In this document: piece by piece, positions 62,831 through 64,000 of the stretch
Position numbering within the stretch: position 1 is the stretch's first letter
How the letters are laid out: each line of letters opens with the position of its first letter
Assembly (NCBI RefSeq): GCF_003952265.1
Contig: NZ_CP034438.1
Location: forward strand, 1,054,001 to 1,118,000
DNA from: Flaviflexus salsibiostraticola
GTDB lineage: Bacteria > Actinomycetota > Actinomycetes > Actinomycetales > Actinomycetaceae
Direction: 5' to 3'
DNA: 64,000 nt
Notes under the pieces: model-generated
Told to the model about the DNA's origin: nothing
What the model saw: the letters and a program-made list of their open reading frames with translations, nothing else
The model's database searches: none
Made by a program: the position numbers and the translations under genes

Positions 62831-63412
62831 ATGATCTTCTCGCTGGGCGCATCCCTCACCACCCTTCTCAAGGAGGATCTTGAGGCGGCGCGCAGGCGTG
62901 ACCCCGCTGCACGGACCTCCCTTGAGGTTGCTCTCGCCTACCCGGGCGTGCACGCCCTGTGGGCACACCGCATCGCCCATGCCATGTGGACGAAGTCGGA
63001 CCTGCTCAAGCTGCCCGCCCGCCTGCTCTCGCAGGTGGCCCGGTCGATCACCGGCATCGAGATCCACCCCGGTGCGAAGCTCGGCCGCCGCATGTTCATC
63101 GACCACGGCATGGGAGTCGTCATCGGCGAGACCGCTGAGGTCGGCGAGGATGTCATGCTCTACCACGGCACGACGCTCGGCGGTGTCTCCCTCAGCAAGG
63201 GCAAGCGTCACCCGACCGTCGGCAACCGGGTGACGATCGGCGCCGGCGCGAAGGTCCTCGGCCCGATCACCCTGGGTGATGACAGCCAGATCGGTGCGAA
63301 TGCCGTCGTCATCCGCGACGTGCCCGCAGGGGTCACCGCCGTCGGCGTCCCAGCGAAGAATCGGTCGGTTCCCGTGCTCGAGCCGGCCATGGATCCAGCG
63401 ATCTGGATCTGA
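62831..63412 (+). CDS. cysE: Serine O-acetyltransferase
   Basis: A 193-residue acetyl-CoA:serine acetyltransferase, first step of cysteine synthesis. The left-handed beta-helix hexapeptide repeats run from [31 protein letters not shown] to about 170, with the catalytic His in IDHG and the acetyl-CoA region [16 protein letters not shown]. The short N-terminus is the EpsC-like form. The C-terminal Ile (AIWI) fits the tail that binds CysK. It begins at the base after the cysK stop. Confidence 0.96.
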   Translation: MIFSLGASLTTLLKEDLEAARRRDPAARTSLEVALAYPGVHALWAHRIAHAMWTKSDLLKLPARLLSQVARSITGIEIHPGAKLGRRMFIDHGMGVVIGETAEVGEDVMLYHGTTLGGVSLSKGKRHPTVGNRVTIGAGAKVLGPITLGDDSQIGANAVVIRDVPAGVTAVGVPAKNRSVPVLEPAMDPAIWI

Positions 63413-63423
63413 CCGGATACGAC

Positions 63424-63450
63424 ATCGCCCCGCCTGACAGGCGGGGCGAT
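63424..63450. terminator. Terminator hairpin between cysE and rpiB
   Basis: ATCGCCCCGCCT and AGGCGGGGCGAT form a perfect 12-bp stem with a 3-nt loop, between convergent genes. Confidence 0.78.
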
Positions 63451-63490
63451 CGTCATTGTCTGGCCGACGGCAGATCACCGTCGGTTGGGG

Positions 63491-63934
63491 TCAGCCCTCG
63501 TACTCGGTGAGGAGGTCGATGCGGTCCTGGTGGCGCTGCTCGCCGGAGAACGGCTCCTCGAGGAAGGCGTCGACGAGTGCGAATGCCTCCTCCTGGGAGT
63601 GCTGGCGGGCGCCGATGGCGATGACGTTGGCGTTGTTGTGCTCGCGGCCGAGGCGGGCGGTCGCGTCCGACCACGCGAGGATCGCGCGGACGCCCTTCAC
63701 CTTGTTGGCCGCGATCTGCTCGCCGTTGCCGGAGCCGCCGATGACGACGCCGAGGGAGCCCTCGTCGGCGACAACGGCCTCCCCCGCTGCGAAGCAGAAC
63801 GGCGGATAGTGATCGAGCGCGTCGTAGTCGTGCGCGCCATGGTCGACCACCTCGTGGCCGGCCTCCTGCAGGTGCTTGACGAGAGCCTCTTTGAGCTCGA
63901 AGCCCGCATGGTCTGTACCGATGTGTATACGCAT
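63491..63934 (-). CDS. rpiB: Ribose-5-phosphate isomerase B
   Basis: A 147-residue RpiB/LacAB-family isomerase interconverting ribose-5-phosphate and ribulose-5-phosphate in the pentose phosphate pathway. MRIHIGTDHAGFELK is the start of the family signature, and GVVIGGSGNGEQIAANKVKGVRAIL is the anion-binding loop. Here the usual active-site Cys region reads GGSGNG, with Ser-Gly where many enzymes have Cys-G, as in mycobacterial-type RpiB. The ATG at 63934 is 7 nt after a TATGCT element; an ATG four codons earlier (63946) is an alternative. Confidence 0.93.
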   Translation of the reverse strand: MRIHIGTDHAGFELKEALVKHLQEAGHEVVDHGAHDYDALDHYPPFCFAAGEAVVADEGSLGVVIGGSGNGEQIAANKVKGVRAILAWSDATARLGREHNNANVIAIGARQHSQEEAFALVDAFLEEPFSGEQRHQDRIDLLTEYEG

Positions 63935-64000
63935 AGCTCCCAGCATAACCCGACCCGAATCGGTTCAGGTGCGACCACTGGTCCCCCTAGACTGGTCGAA

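Overview
The window is a gene-dense chromosomal segment of a high-GC Gram-positive bacterium (Actinomycetota). Pointers are the GC-rich codon use, an actinobacterial translational T-box in front of ileS, the folC-DUF4233-ndk block, paired clpP genes with tig and clpX, a DtxR/IdeR-type iron box, a C50-carotenoid gene set, zinc-free S14 and L32, and many start codons 6-7 nt downstream of a -10-like hexamer with no Shine-Dalgarno. The carotenoid operon predicts a yellow-pigmented organism. An Actinomycetales or Micrococcales relative (possibly Flaviflexus-like) is a guess only. No insertion sequence, prophage, rRNA or CRISPR array was seen.

Layout. 1-2.8 kb: type III restriction-modification pair (mod, and res cut by the window edge) in visibly more AT-rich DNA. 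3-5.2 kb: tdh-kbl threonine catabolism. 5.3-9.5 kb: a P-loop kinase, then a divergent arsenic-type locus: arsR-ArsP-like permease-redox protein on the minus strand, and an ArsR-ArsC fusion plus a second ArsC on the plus strand. 9.5-13.4 kb: smc. 13.6-21.1 kb: gltB-gltD and amtB. 21.3-23.6 kb: dhaKLM. 23.8-29.7 kb: ileS-folC-DUF4233-ndk, with a T-box before ileS. 29.8-33.2 kb: acetyltransferase, cation diffusion facilitator and GT4 glycosyltransferase. 33.3-37 kb: a two-component flavin monooxygenase, an SDR and proC. 37-42 kb: siderophore uptake operon behind a DtxR box. 42.1-47.2 kb: a shortened CofE-like protein, an archaeal-type valS and a long-chain acyl-CoA ligase. 47.4-52.2 kb: aroQ, clpX, clpP2, clpP1 and tig. 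52.4-53.9 kb: tRNA-Pro, tRNA-Gly, a flavodoxin-like gene and an arfB-like gene. 53.9-60.1 kb: crtE-crtB-crtI-crtYe-crtYf-crtEb, a membrane protein and a crtX-like GT2, all overlapping. 60.3-64 kb: rpmF, rpsN, a YigZ-family gene, cysK-cysE behind a cysteine-rich leader peptide and hairpin, and rpiB.

The most interesting signals are regulatory or architectural. They are a 17-residue leader peptide with three Cys codons whose stop codon abuts a perfect 11-bp stem upstream of cysK-cysE; the ArsR-ArsC fusion that keeps an internal Shine-Dalgarno and ATG at the domain junction; the T-box; candidate operators in front of dhaK, the crt operon and the flavodoxin gene; an (APAKK)n tail on trigger factor; and a CofE homologue that has lost its central region. 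Operons are tightly coupled, with ATGA/GTGA overlaps throughout the crt, fec, dha and ileS-folC groups.
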